Shown in pieces: positions 24,776 through 32,417 of a DNA stretch of 64,000 nucleotides. Both the position numbers and the translations under genes were made by a program. This DNA comes from Blautia_A ammoniilytica. GTDB lineage: Bacteria > Bacillota > Clostridia > Lachnospirales > Lachnospiraceae. The notes under the pieces were generated by a model, which saw only the letters and a program-made list of their open reading frames with translations, was not told the DNA's origin and ran no database searches. The stretch covers positions 1-64,000 of the forward strand of contig NZ_JAOQJL010000007.1 of the NCBI RefSeq assembly GCF_025566965.1, written 5' to 3'. The stretch's first letter is position 1, and each line of letters starts with the position of its first letter.

Positions 24776-24990
24776 TCACCTCACAATCACATCGCCGGTT
24801 TCCAGGTAAACAATGCTGCTCTTGGGTATATAGGCAAAGCCCAGCAGCCGGTCGCCCACGGTAAAAATCTCGTCTGGGGCTGCTTTGGAGAAGTGCCCAC
24901 AATTCCCTTTTCAGCGGGCAGGTCGTAATCCTCCACCATTGGGATGGCGGTTCCATCAATCAAGTGCAGCACATAGGTTTGATAACGCAT
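24776..24990 (-). pseudogene. Frameshifted small conserved ICE gene between virB6 and prgI
   Basis: From ATG 24990, which has a perfect ribosome site, the frame reads MRYQTYVLHLIDGTAIPMVE and on to EKGIVGT. The natural continuation, FSKAAPDEIFTVGDRLLGFA, then IVYLETGDVIVR and a stop at 24776, is in another frame. One base appears to be missing near 24895. Without repair the product is 67 residues with a nonsense tail. The reading-frame stop at 24776 lies 4 bases from prgI, as expected for the intact gene. It is a real mutation, a programmed slip or a sequencing error. Confidence 0.65.
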
Positions 24991-25006
24991 TTATTTTCCT
25001 CCTTTT

Positions 25007-25843
25007 TTACAGGCCCATCATCTCGCGCACCACGCGGTCGGCCATTTTCACCGCGCCCACGAGGACAAGCATATTAAAGACCAGCTCCCCGATATAGCTC
25101 CACACCTGGGTGACTGCCGCCGCATTGGGGTCAATAGCAGGCGGGGCCGCCGCGAACAGGGAAAAGATGATACAGGCCAGCACAATGATGGCCCCTTCCA
25201 GACACACGGCGGCATAGCTCTTGATAAAACTCTTGCCCACGTTTTGGGTCGGTTCCCCGGCGAAGGTGGACAGGGGCACCGGCGCGATGGCCGTGTATAA
25301 ATAGAGCTTAAAAAACCGCCCGTAGACGGTCATTATCATAATGAAAGACAATATCGTGATAAACAGCCCGCCAATGAGCGTCACCGCCCAGAGGGGGATA
25401 CTCTCGAAAAAGCCGCAGCTTTCCACCGCCGTGACAATCTCCTGGGGGAGAACCGTCTGCTGCGCGGTTCCAAAGCCCGCCGCGTTCATTATTGTTGAAA
25501 CGAGGCCCTGGACGATATTAAAGAGGGCCATCATCAGCTCCAGCCCATAGGTCACGACACCTTTGGCAATGGCGAACCGGATAAACAGCTTTAAGGCGTG
25601 CTCCGGTTTCTTTACCTCGGCAAAGCTGCCGCAGGTACGCATGACGCCCACTACAAAGAACAGCACCAAAAGCGCAAGGCCAATGGCCCGCACCGCGTCG
25701 TGGATGTTGACAATGACGCCCCAGATGGAGCCACCCTTAAACTGTTCCGGGCTTTGGGTGATGAGCTGCCAGATCTCGGACAGGTACTTGTTCCAGGTGT
25801 CGAGGGCATTTTGCAAATTTTGAACAACCCAGTTATCGGACAT
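25007..25843 (-). CDS. VirB6/TrbL-like polytopic membrane protein
   Basis: The protein has 278 residues and about six membrane segments, for example IGLALLVLFFVVGVMRT (about 53-70) and AVTLIGGLFITILSFIMIMT (about 153-172). The order matches VirB6/TrbL-like channel proteins of Gram-positive conjugation systems. GGAGG precedes the start. It is placed between the Maff2-like and PrgI genes. It is expected to form the membrane channel with VirB4 and PrgI. Confidence 0.82.
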   Translation of the reverse strand: MSDNWVVQNLQNALDTWNKYLSEIWQLITQSPEQFKGGSIWGVIVNIHDAVRAIGLALLVLFFVVGVMRTCGSFAEVKKPEHALKLFIRFAIAKGVVTYGLELMMALFNIVQGLVSTIMNAAGFGTAQQTVLPQEIVTAVESCGFFESIPLWAVTLIGGLFITILSFIMIMTVYGRFFKLYLYTAIAPVPLSTFAGEPTQNVGKSFIKSYAAVCLEGAIIVLACIIFSLFAAAPPAIDPNAAAVTQVWSYIGELVFNMLVLVGAVKMADRVVREMMGL

Positions 25844-25871
25844 TCAACAACCTCCTTTCCGGCAACGGTAA

Positions 25872-25897
25872 GGGGCAGGCCGCCATGGGCCTGCCCC
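25872..25897 (-). terminator. GC-rich hairpin inside the transfer operon
   Basis: GGGGCAGGC (25872-25880) pairs with GCCTGCCCC (25889-25897), and an outer AACGG/CCGTT pair extends it. It stands between the Maff2-like and VirB6-like genes, with no T-run. It may stabilise or attenuate the operon message rather than end it. Confidence 0.4.
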
Positions 25898-25916
25898 CAC
25901 ACTGCCGTTATTAGAA

Positions 25917-26270
25917 TCAGCCGGTAATCAGGGTCAAAATCTCCTTCGCAAACGTAATCACAACACCGCCGGCCAAGGTGAGAAAGCCGTTAGCCCTCTG
26001 GCTGGGGTCATGGCTTTTCAGAGAAAGGCCGATCTGCACGACGCCGAAGCCCAGCAGGATCATACCCACGGCGCGGATCAGGCCGAAGATGAAATCACTG
26101 AGGTTGTTGATAACAGTCAACGGGTCGCTGGCGGCAAAGGCCGTAGTGGTGCAGCAGCACAGCATGAGCACCAGGGCTGCATAAACAGCAAAGGCGCTCC
26201 GGCTCTTTTTTCCCATGGGCAGGCTGCGGGTTTCTTTCTTCTGCTTGCTTTCCTTATGAAACAGTTTCAT
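25917..26270 (-). CDS. Maff2/VirB2-like small membrane protein
   Basis: The protein has 117 residues. A cleavable signal peptide is likely (VYAALVLMLCCCTTTAFAAS), followed by two membrane segments, FIFGLIRAVGMILLGFGVVQ and NGFLTLAGGVVITFAKEILT. This two-helix layout equals the Maff2/VirB2-type pilin-like proteins of these ICEs. The start at 26270 has AAGGAGG and overlaps the end of the VirD4 gene; the longer frame would run through that gene. Confidence 0.75.
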   Translation of the reverse strand: MKLFHKESKQKKETRSLPMGKKSRSAFAVYAALVLMLCCCTTTAFAASDPLTVINNLSDFIFGLIRAVGMILLGFGVVQIGLSLKSHDPSQRANGFLTLAGGVVITFAKEILTLITG

Positions 26271-28077
26271 TTTTGGTGTCCTCCTTAAATTGAAAGATAT
26301 TCTCCATGTCCTCATCGGACAGAAGTTCGTAAAGGGTTTCCGGCTCCTGGATATTGGCAAGGTCGCCGGGGGTGAGGCGGCCAATGGTCATATCCGCCAC
26401 GGCGTTTTCAGTGCCGCCGTGGGAATAGACAGGCGCGCCGCCATCGGTGGTGTACTTGATGTTGGGATGTTTCAAAAGGTCATACTTTTCATCCATCAGC
26501 GGCGCTTCGCCACGGATAAAGAGCAGGGCCAGGTTATTGTCCAGCATACGGACCTCATCGGGCGTCATCAGCTCCCGGCCCGTGATCTGGTTGTTGGTGG
26601 AGTAGCTGCCGGAATGCCCGGTGCTCTTGCCGTAGGTGTCCAGCCAGAGGGTGCTTTTCCCCAGGTAGTTCTCAGAGATCAGCTTGTGAGTGGACGTTTC
26701 ATTGCCGCCCAGGTACAAAAATTCATCACAGTTGCCGATGATGGATTCCCATTGCTTTTCAAACAGCGCCTTGAGCTGGGCAATGTTCTGAATGATGATG
26801 GAAACGCTGATATTCCGGGAGCGCATGGTGGCCAGCAGCTTGTCGAAATCATCCGGCAAGCTCACGTTGGCGAACTCATCCATGAGAAAATGCACCGGTA
26901 CGGGCAGGCTACCGCCGTGTACCCGGTCGGCAGAATAAAAAAGTTCCTGGAAAGTGCTGGCATACAGCAAACTTACCAAGAAATTGAAGCTGGCGTCGTT
27001 GTCCGGGATGAGGGCAAAGAGTGCCACTTTTTTCTCGCCCAGGCTGGAAAGGTCCAGTTCATCCGTGGCGGTAAGAGCCGCCACCGAAGAAAGATTGAAT
27101 TTTTCCAGGCGGGACGCCAAGGTGATTTGGATGGATTTCAGCGTTTTGGCAGAGCCGGAACGGTAATCCTTGTAATACTTCACAGCGATGTGATCCGGGG
27201 AGCGCATTTCCAGCCGGTCAAACAGTTCGTCAAGCGGCGATTGGTAGGAATCATCATCCTCCCGCACCTCCCCGGCTCGGAGCATCTCCATAATCATGGG
27301 GAAATTCTTCTCATCCTCCGGCGCTTCGTACCACAGATAAAACACCAGCGCCATGAGGAGCATACTGGCCGCAGTATCCCAGAAAGGGTCGTTGGACTGG
27401 CTCCCTTTCGGAGTGGTGGCTTTGAAAAGGTTCGTCACCATCTTCTGCACATCGTTGTCGGATTTCAGATAGGCAAAGGGATTGTAGCAATGGCTTTTCT
27501 CCATGTTCAGAAGGTCCACCACCTTGATCTCATAGCCCATCTGTTCCAACAGGCCGCCGCAGTCACGAAGCAGTTCCCCCTTACAGTCCAAAATAAAAAG
27601 GGACGTATTGCATTGGCAGATGTTCACTTTGGCGTAGAACCGACTTTTTCCCGCACCACTGCCGCCCACCACCAAAGTGTTGAGGTTGCGGCGGTGCTTC
27701 CGGCCATCCAGCCCCATGCGGACGTGCTGGGTAAAAATGCGGTTTTTGAACGGATCCTTGTCCCGGTATTTCTTATTCACGGCCCGCGGATCGCCCCATT
27801 TGGCGGAACCGTGTTCTTCACCTCGTCTGTAATTGCGCCGGGAAGAAAGATAAATGCCAATGCCCAGCCCATAGGCGGCAATAAAAATGAGGACAGTTTT
27901 TACACTGTCCTCACACCACACGATTTTGAATGGATTGTTCATTGCCGCAGGCAGGGCGCTGACGATCTCCGAAAGTCCCCCGGAAATGGCAGGCGCAATC
28001 AGCAGGGCGAACCAGATCACCGGGACCAGCCCCAGGGCATAGAGCCAGGGGCCGCCCGCCTTATTATCTGGCTTCAT
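26254..28077 (-). CDS. virD4: VirD4/TraG-type coupling protein
   Basis: The protein has 607 residues. Two N-terminal membrane segments are followed by a RecA-like ATPase with Walker A GGSGAGKSRF (about 142) and Walker B HFLMDEFANVSLPDDF (about 400). Coupling proteins bring the relaxase-DNA complex to the channel. The ATG at 28077 overlaps the preceding small gene by 14 bases; an upstream in-frame TTG is less likely. A 634-codon antisense frame over it is a shadow. Confidence 0.95.
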   Translation of the reverse strand: MKPDNKAGGPWLYALGLVPVIWFALLIAPAISGGLSEIVSALPAAMNNPFKIVWCEDSVKTVLIFIAAYGLGIGIYLSSRRNYRRGEEHGSAKWGDPRAVNKKYRDKDPFKNRIFTQHVRMGLDGRKHRRNLNTLVVGGSGAGKSRFYAKVNICQCNTSLFILDCKGELLRDCGGLLEQMGYEIKVVDLLNMEKSHCYNPFAYLKSDNDVQKMVTNLFKATTPKGSQSNDPFWDTAASMLLMALVFYLWYEAPEDEKNFPMIMEMLRAGEVREDDDSYQSPLDELFDRLEMRSPDHIAVKYYKDYRSGSAKTLKSIQITLASRLEKFNLSSVAALTATDELDLSSLGEKKVALFALIPDNDASFNFLVSLLYASTFQELFYSADRVHGGSLPVPVHFLMDEFANVSLPDDFDKLLATMRSRNISVSIIIQNIAQLKALFEKQWESIIGNCDEFLYLGGNETSTHKLISENYLGKSTLWLDTYGKSTGHSGSYSTNNQITGRELMTPDEVRMLDNNLALLFIRGEAPLMDEKYDLLKHPNIKYTTDGGAPVYSHGGTENAVADMTIGRLTPGDLANIQEPETLYELLSDEDMENIFQFKEDTKNETVS

Positions 28078-28261
28078 CCCGGCGCTTCGCTTTCTTGTCT
28101 TTTTGGGCTGGGGCGTCAATGGTTTTCAGCAGAACGTCCTCCACCGGGCCGGGGTCACGCTGTTCCTCCAGCATATCGTTGCGCAGTTCGTTGAGGGCGC
28201 GAATCATGATCCCATGCTCATAGCTGTCCAGGGTGAGGACGACTTTTTCCTGTTTTTCCAT
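28064..28261 (-). CDS. Small conserved ICE protein, paralogue of the gene at 55918-56082
   Basis: The protein has 65 residues, soluble. VVLTLDSYEHGIMIRALNEL is followed by RNDMLEEQRDPGPVEDVLLK. The same pattern occurs in the small protein near the right end (YLTPAENSIVIQSLNHLRNT, then RDTGCLDELLLKAMCAP), so the element carries two diverged copies. GGAGG precedes the start, and the end overlaps virD4. Function is unknown; its position suggests a transfer accessory role. Confidence 0.75.
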   Translation of the reverse strand: MEKQEKVVLTLDSYEHGIMIRALNELRNDMLEEQRDPGPVEDVLLKTIDAPAQKDKKAKRRDEAR

Positions 28262-28276
28262 GGGTCTACTCCTCCT

Positions 28277-29200
28277 TTACCGTTCCTGTTCCTTCTGCTT
28301 GCTGTCGCGGGTGAGGCCCATAGCCCTGGCCATACGGCCATTGAGGGATTTGAACGTATCCCGCATATCGGTGAGGGCAGCAGGAATATCCTCCCTGGGG
28401 ACCTGCCCCTGAAACACGCCGTCCAGTTTGGAAATCTCATACTCTTTGGCGTCCACGCCATACCGCTTGCAGAGCATATAGCTGACAGCATAGGCTTTGT
28501 AGCCATCTGTCTCTCTGGAATAGCCGTCCATGCTTTGGGCAAGCTGCACGTTGGCAACCTCCAGAGAAACACAGCGGAAGATGTCCGGCGCGTCCATGCC
28601 CTTTTTCACCAGGATGGCGTTCTGCTCTGCAGAAAACATGGCCCCACGGCCCTGTGGCAGTTCCTCCACGGCCCGGATGGGCACCGGGGAACTGGCAATC
28701 AGGCCCTTTAAGAGCAGACGGTCATCGTAGCGCACCTGGGGCTGAACCTGATCCCGCGCCGTAGTCTGGGAAATATCATAGACTTCCTTGGCGTAAAAGT
28801 TCTGGCCCACGCTGCCATCCTCACGCCGGTATGCCTTGCCCGGCTCCAGAATGATGATGGGCAAACGCTTCTCATCCTCCAAAATCTCGATCCCCTGGGC
28901 GTGCCACTCCTTGTAGCCGCCTACACGCACCGCGTCGGGGCATTTATCCCCAATCAGAAGTGCATTGCGAGCAGAGTGGAAGGGAAAACGGCTCTGCACA
29001 TCCAGATATGCCTCCATACTGCCCGTACCCTCGGAGAACTCTCCAAAAATCCGGTCCAAGGTGGCATAGGCTTCTTTTCGCTGTTTTTCCTCCCGGATCT
29101 GCCACCACTGGCGCTTGGGGCGCTCTTTCTGGCTTTCCTGCTTTTGCGGCGCGGCCTCCGCCTGGGGCTGCTGTTCAAACAGATCGTCAAAATTATTCAT
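28277..29200 (-). CDS. Conserved ICE protein, possibly ArdC/LtrC-like
   Basis: The protein has 307 residues. After a charged linker, residues 45-150 contain NALLIGDKCPDAVRVGGYKE and an ILEPGKAYRREDG segment, reminiscent of the ArdC/LtrC-type ssDNA-binding domain found in conjugative elements. The C-terminal part resembles a protease-like fold, but no HExxH is visible. The start at 29200 is preferred to a GTG one codon earlier. It is followed by the virD4 neighbourhood and preceded by pcfB. The domain assignment is tentative. Confidence 0.55.
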   Translation of the reverse strand: MNNFDDLFEQQPQAEAAPQKQESQKERPKRQWWQIREEKQRKEAYATLDRIFGEFSEGTGSMEAYLDVQSRFPFHSARNALLIGDKCPDAVRVGGYKEWHAQGIEILEDEKRLPIIILEPGKAYRREDGSVGQNFYAKEVYDISQTTARDQVQPQVRYDDRLLLKGLIASSPVPIRAVEELPQGRGAMFSAEQNAILVKKGMDAPDIFRCVSLEVANVQLAQSMDGYSRETDGYKAYAVSYMLCKRYGVDAKEYEISKLDGVFQGQVPREDIPAALTDMRDTFKSLNGRMARAMGLTRDSKQKEQER

Positions 29201-29206
29201 CACAGA

Positions 29207-30019
29207 TTACCTCTCTTTCGATTTGGGCTTCTTTTTGGGTTTGGGCGGCTGGTGCCGGGTTGTTTTCTGAGCCGCCTTCTTCTGGGGTGCAGCCGGCTCC
29301 TCGGCCCTGGCAGCCTCCGCCTCCTTCTTCCGCTGGGCCTGGATGTCCCGCAGCTCCTGCCGGACGGAAGGCTTCTCGGCTCCATCAGAAGTACCCCTTG
29401 CGGACTTGCTGCTGCTCTCGGAGATAGGCTCGGACGGAGGGGATTTTTCCGCCGCTGGGGCAAAAGGGGCGTTCTTCTCCGCTGCCGGATTTTCCGGCTG
29501 GGCTTTTTCTTTCTGGGTGGGCTTTTCCATCAGCTCATCCAAAAGCTGGTCGTCCACACTCTTTTCCGGCATGGCCTGCTCCGGCGCGGCGGGTTCGCTG
29601 CCGCGCTGTTCGCGGGATTTCTCAATATCCTCCTTGATCGAAGCCGTATCCACAACGGTGAGCTTGAACTTCTCCACGATCCGGTTGGCTCTGGCAGCGT
29701 CATCCTCGAACACCAGAATGTCGATGGTGTCGTCGCCTTTCTTCACCGGGATGGGCGCATAAAGAATCCCGTACCCCTTGGCTTGCTTGGCAAACTCCGG
29801 GCAATCCTCCTTCTTGATGGTGTAAACCTTTAAGGGGCGCTTCTCCCGCAGCATGGCTTCAATGCGGGCTTTGCCCTTGGTCTTTTTCTGGTCTTTCAGA
29901 ACCGTGTAAAGGGCGGCGGCCAGATTTTTAGCAGCAGAACCGGTGATTTTGAGGGCAAATTCAGCGCCCTCCAGGCTCATCCGTACCACTTGCTCCGCCG
30001 CGTCGCCTGAGTTATACAT
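29207..30019 (-). CDS. pcfB: PcfB-family (DUF3801) protein
   Basis: The protein has 270 residues. The N-terminal 140 residues match the PcfB family: GDAAEQVVRMSLEGAEFALK and YTIKKEDCPEFAKQAKGYG. The rest is a low-complexity, Pro/Lys/Glu-rich tail ending in basic PKPKKKPKSK. PcfB homologues lie beside relaxase and coupling-protein genes in enterococcal pCF10 and Tn1549-like elements. The start at 30019 follows GAAGGAG. It probably assists relaxosome assembly. Confidence 0.82.
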   Translation of the reverse strand: MYNSGDAAEQVVRMSLEGAEFALKITGSAAKNLAAALYTVLKDQKKTKGKARIEAMLREKRPLKVYTIKKEDCPEFAKQAKGYGILYAPIPVKKGDDTIDILVFEDDAARANRIVEKFKLTVVDTASIKEDIEKSREQRGSEPAAPEQAMPEKSVDDQLLDELMEKPTQKEKAQPENPAAEKNAPFAPAAEKSPPSEPISESSSKSARGTSDGAEKPSVRQELRDIQAQRKKEAEAARAEEPAAPQKKAAQKTTRHQPPKPKKKPKSKER

Positions 30020-30025
30020 CAAAAA

Positions 30026-31462
30026 TCATCTCCTTCCTGGGGGAGCCGCCCGGCCCTGCTCCGGCTCCTGGCGGGCTTTCTCATCCCTGCCGGAGACTTC
30101 CTCACGGGCGGCCTGTATCTTATCCTTGATGGAAGTGGAGCGCAGGGCAATATCCCCGCACAGCTTCACCTCCCGGCGCAGCTCCTTGATCTGCGCAGAT
30201 AGTTTGGAGATCTCAGCCCGGATATACTCCTGCCTGGCAGGGTCGGCCAGCACTGCCTTGGTGCGAAGTTTCCGGTACAGGCTTTTCCGCTGTTCCGTCA
30301 GGCCGGCAAACTGAGATTTCACATCGGACCGATAGGCGTTAAGCTGCTCCAGGGTGTCAATGCGGTGGCGGGAAAGAAGGCAGGCTTCATCGGTAAGCTC
30401 CTGCGCCCGGATCAAATCCTCCCGCAGTGCATGAGGCACCCGCCTGGGCGGGCGGTTCTGCTTTTGGGGGAATACCCCCAGCAGATAGCAGTAGTGGAAG
30501 TAGAGGGCGCGGAACCCCGTCACCTTTTTGGCCTGTTTCAAATCCCCGTGTAGCCTGCACCGAAACGGCTCCGGCCTGTGTTCCCGCTGGGGGCGGCGCT
30601 GGGCTAAAATCCGCCTGCGGATGTTCTCCATCGAGTAGTCCTCGCCAAAGTTACGCATGAGCTTGCGTCCACGGGGGTAATTCGGCGGGCGGACCGTAAT
30701 ATCCTTGCCCACCTTGACGTCATAGCCCATCTGCCGCAGATGATAAAAAAACTGCCGTTCCGTCATAGACTGGCGGATGGCAGTATCCACATCGGCTTTG
30801 ATGAGGGAGAGATAGGTGGGGCGGCCTTCCTGCTCGGCCCGCCATTCCCCGTAGTGCTTGGATTTTCCCCGCTGGGGGTTCTCAATGACAGAAAGCCCAT
30901 ACTCGCGGCACAGCCGGTCGGATTCCCGCTGCATATCGAAATAATCCTGCTCGGTACGATGGTACTTGATGCCGTCCACGAAGGAAACCGTGTTCACTAC
31001 AAAATGATTGTGCAGATGATTTTCCCTGTCCAGATGGGTAGCCACCAGCACCTGGTATTTTTCACCCCACAGCTTTTTTGCCAGGGCAAGGCCGATCTCA
31101 TGGGCCAGCTCCGGCGTGGCCTCGCCGGGGGCAAAGCTCTGATAGCCGTGGTAGGCCACAGTCCCGTCCTCCTTTCCGAAACGCTTTTTTACCGCTATCA
31201 TCTCATCGCGGGCCGTAGAGGGGCTGCAATTCACCCCGGAAACAAACTGCCGCATGACCGTTTCGCCTTCGCTTTCCACCGTCTTGCCTGTTTTTTGCTG
31301 CTGGACGGCATACTCGATCACATCGGATAGGCCCTGGGCCTCCTTGCCATCCATATCCTGCTTTTCAAAGAAATCAGGATTTTCGGTCTTATCTGGATTC
31401 TCGATATAGATGAGAACCTTGCCCAGCCAGCCGTTCACCCGCCAGATAGACGTGGTAGCCAC
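30026..31462 (-). CDS. MOBP-type relaxase/mobilisation nuclease
   Basis: The protein has 478 residues. The relaxase domain covers about 1-270, and the metal-binding triad is clear in THLDRENHLHNHFVVN. A candidate nicking Tyr lies in AYHGYQSFAPGE. The C-terminal part (about 350-478) is helical and basic. It nicks oriT and pilots the strand. The start is GTG at 31462, directly after the mobC stop, which fits family starts (ATTSIWRVNGWL); the upstream in-frame extension is mobC's antiphase sequence. The oriT candidate overlaps its 5' edge. Confidence 0.93.
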   Translation of the reverse strand: MATTSIWRVNGWLGKVLIYIENPDKTENPDFFEKQDMDGKEAQGLSDVIEYAVQQQKTGKTVESEGETVMRQFVSGVNCSPSTARDEMIAVKKRFGKEDGTVAYHGYQSFAPGEATPELAHEIGLALAKKLWGEKYQVLVATHLDRENHLHNHFVVNTVSFVDGIKYHRTEQDYFDMQRESDRLCREYGLSVIENPQRGKSKHYGEWRAEQEGRPTYLSLIKADVDTAIRQSMTERQFFYHLRQMGYDVKVGKDITVRPPNYPRGRKLMRNFGEDYSMENIRRRILAQRRPQREHRPEPFRCRLHGDLKQAKKVTGFRALYFHYCYLLGVFPQKQNRPPRRVPHALREDLIRAQELTDEACLLSRHRIDTLEQLNAYRSDVKSQFAGLTEQRKSLYRKLRTKAVLADPARQEYIRAEISKLSAQIKELRREVKLCGDIALRSTSIKDKIQAAREEVSGRDEKARQEPEQGRAAPPGRR

Positions 31463-31605
31463 GTCACACCGCGCTCCGCTTGCCGCTTTTGCCGCAAGCG
31501 TCAAAAGGCTCACCGCTTCGCGGGTGCTCCTTCTCCCCACGAAGCAGGCTTCGCGGGGACCCCTTCGTGTCCATAGCGCGGGGAAGGATCACCGCTTTGG
31601 TGATG
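31450..31605. other. Candidate origin of transfer (oriT), palindrome cluster
   Basis: Four perfect or near-perfect inverted repeats occur in 155 bases: CGTGG/CCACG (31451-31463); CGCTTGC/GCAAGCG (31477-31500); an 11-of-12-pair stem centred at 31546-31547 (31534-31559, arms containing CGAAGC/GCTTCG); and ATCACC/GGTGAT (31588-31604). CACGAAG/CTTCGTG (31538-31569) gives an alternative pairing. The cluster spans the mobC-relaxase junction, the usual place for oriT in MOBP systems. The nick site itself is not recognised. Confidence 0.55.
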
Positions 31606-31895
31606 TCCCGGACGAGCTGGTCGAATTTTCGCATTTCCTCATCATAGCGGCGCTCATCAATGACGCCCAGCACATGGGCTTTCTGGGCGATCTGGTTGAG
31701 GTTGCCGCCAATCCGGTGAAGCTCCCGCATAAAGTCGTAGTAGGCGGGCGGCGGCGCGTCCTGGGGAACCAGGCCGTTCACCAGATGGCGCAGGTACGCC
31801 TCACGGGAAAGGCCGCTGCGCTTTACTTTTTTGTTGAAGGCTTCCGCCTCTTTTTTGTCCAGCCAAAACTGTACGTGTACGTTGCGTTTTCTCAT
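31464..31895 (-). CDS. mobC: MobC-type relaxosome accessory protein
   Basis: The protein has 143 residues. Residues 5-45 form a ribbon-helix-helix-like start (RNVHVQFWLDKKEAEAFNKK), and residues 60-95 carry the MobC motif ELHRIGGNLNQIAQKAHVLG. The last 40 residues are encoded by the palindrome-rich oriT candidate and look like an extension rather than a fold. The start at 31895 overlaps the stop of the upstream small gene (ATGA). MobC binds oriT and helps the relaxase. Confidence 0.87.
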   Translation of the reverse strand: MRKRNVHVQFWLDKKEAEAFNKKVKRSGLSREAYLRHLVNGLVPQDAPPPAYYDFMRELHRIGGNLNQIAQKAHVLGVIDERRYDEEMRKFDQLVRDITKAVILPRAMDTKGSPRSLLRGEKEHPRSGEPFDACGKSGKRSAV

Positions 31896-32005
31896 TCTTC
31901 CGAATCCTCCTTTCTGCCTATGCGGTTGATTTGAAGCAGGCACATAATCAGCACGCCGACCACACCGCCCAGCAGAAATCCAATGGCGAAAAACAATCCT
32001 TCCAT
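31892..32005 (-). CDS. DUF3789-type small membrane protein
   Basis: This 37-residue frame is easily missed. ATG 32005 has GGAGG upstream. The product is one membrane segment, LFFAIGFLLGGVVGVLIMCL, then a short charged tail ending DSEE. Its stop overlaps the mobC start, a sign of a real coupled gene. Proteins of this form (DUF3789) are regularly found just before mobC in these elements. Function is unknown. Confidence 0.75.
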   Translation of the reverse strand: MEGLFFAIGFLLGGVVGVLIMCLLQINRIGRKEDSEE

Positions 32006-32146
32006 GAAAACCTCCATCCTTTCAAAAGGGGTATTAGGGGGCGTTCCCCCTAACAAGCGGCCTTTGTGGTATCACAAAGGCGATGCTTGCTGGTACAGCT
32101 ACATTCCATTCCCCTGCGGGGAATCCGGGACAGGCGAAAAAAGAAC

Positions 32147-32338
32147 TCATCGCTCGCCCCGGTCACGGAAATACCGCTTGGCATGGAACTCCACGCCGGT
32201 AAAATGGCTGGCGTCCAGAACGACTTCGCCGCGTTTCCATTGGTCCCTGGCAAACTGCTCGGCCTCCTCCCGGCTGTTTGCCGCCACCTTCATTTTCACC
32301 TCCAGCGTTTCCCGGATGGTAACATCATAATGGTTCAT
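32147..32338 (-). CDS. DpnD/PcfM-family small protein
   Basis: The protein has 63 residues: YDVTIRETLEVKMKVAANSR, then EAEQFARDQWKRGEVVLDAS and FTGVEF. The pattern fits the DpnD/PcfM family of small conjugative-element proteins. The start at 32338 is preferred over a GTG one codon earlier. The 32006-32146 spacer downstream holds no gene. Confidence 0.72.
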   Translation of the reverse strand: MNHYDVTIRETLEVKMKVAANSREEAEQFARDQWKRGEVVLDASHFTGVEFHAKRYFRDRGER

Positions 32339-32417
32339 CACTCACGCTCCTCTCTAAAAATGGGCAGCAAAAAAGAGCGTCCATTTTCAGAACGCTCTCC
32401 AAAAAAGAGATTCGTTT

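Noticed and set aside
26290..28194. 634-codon plus-strand open frame opposite virD4
   Set aside because: Same reason: the minus strand encodes a coupling protein with Walker motifs; the antisense frame is compositional.
28277..29200. Zinc-metalloprotease (ImmA/IrrE) reading of the ArdC/LtrC-like protein
   Set aside because: No HExxH motif is visible, so a peptidase call is not supported.
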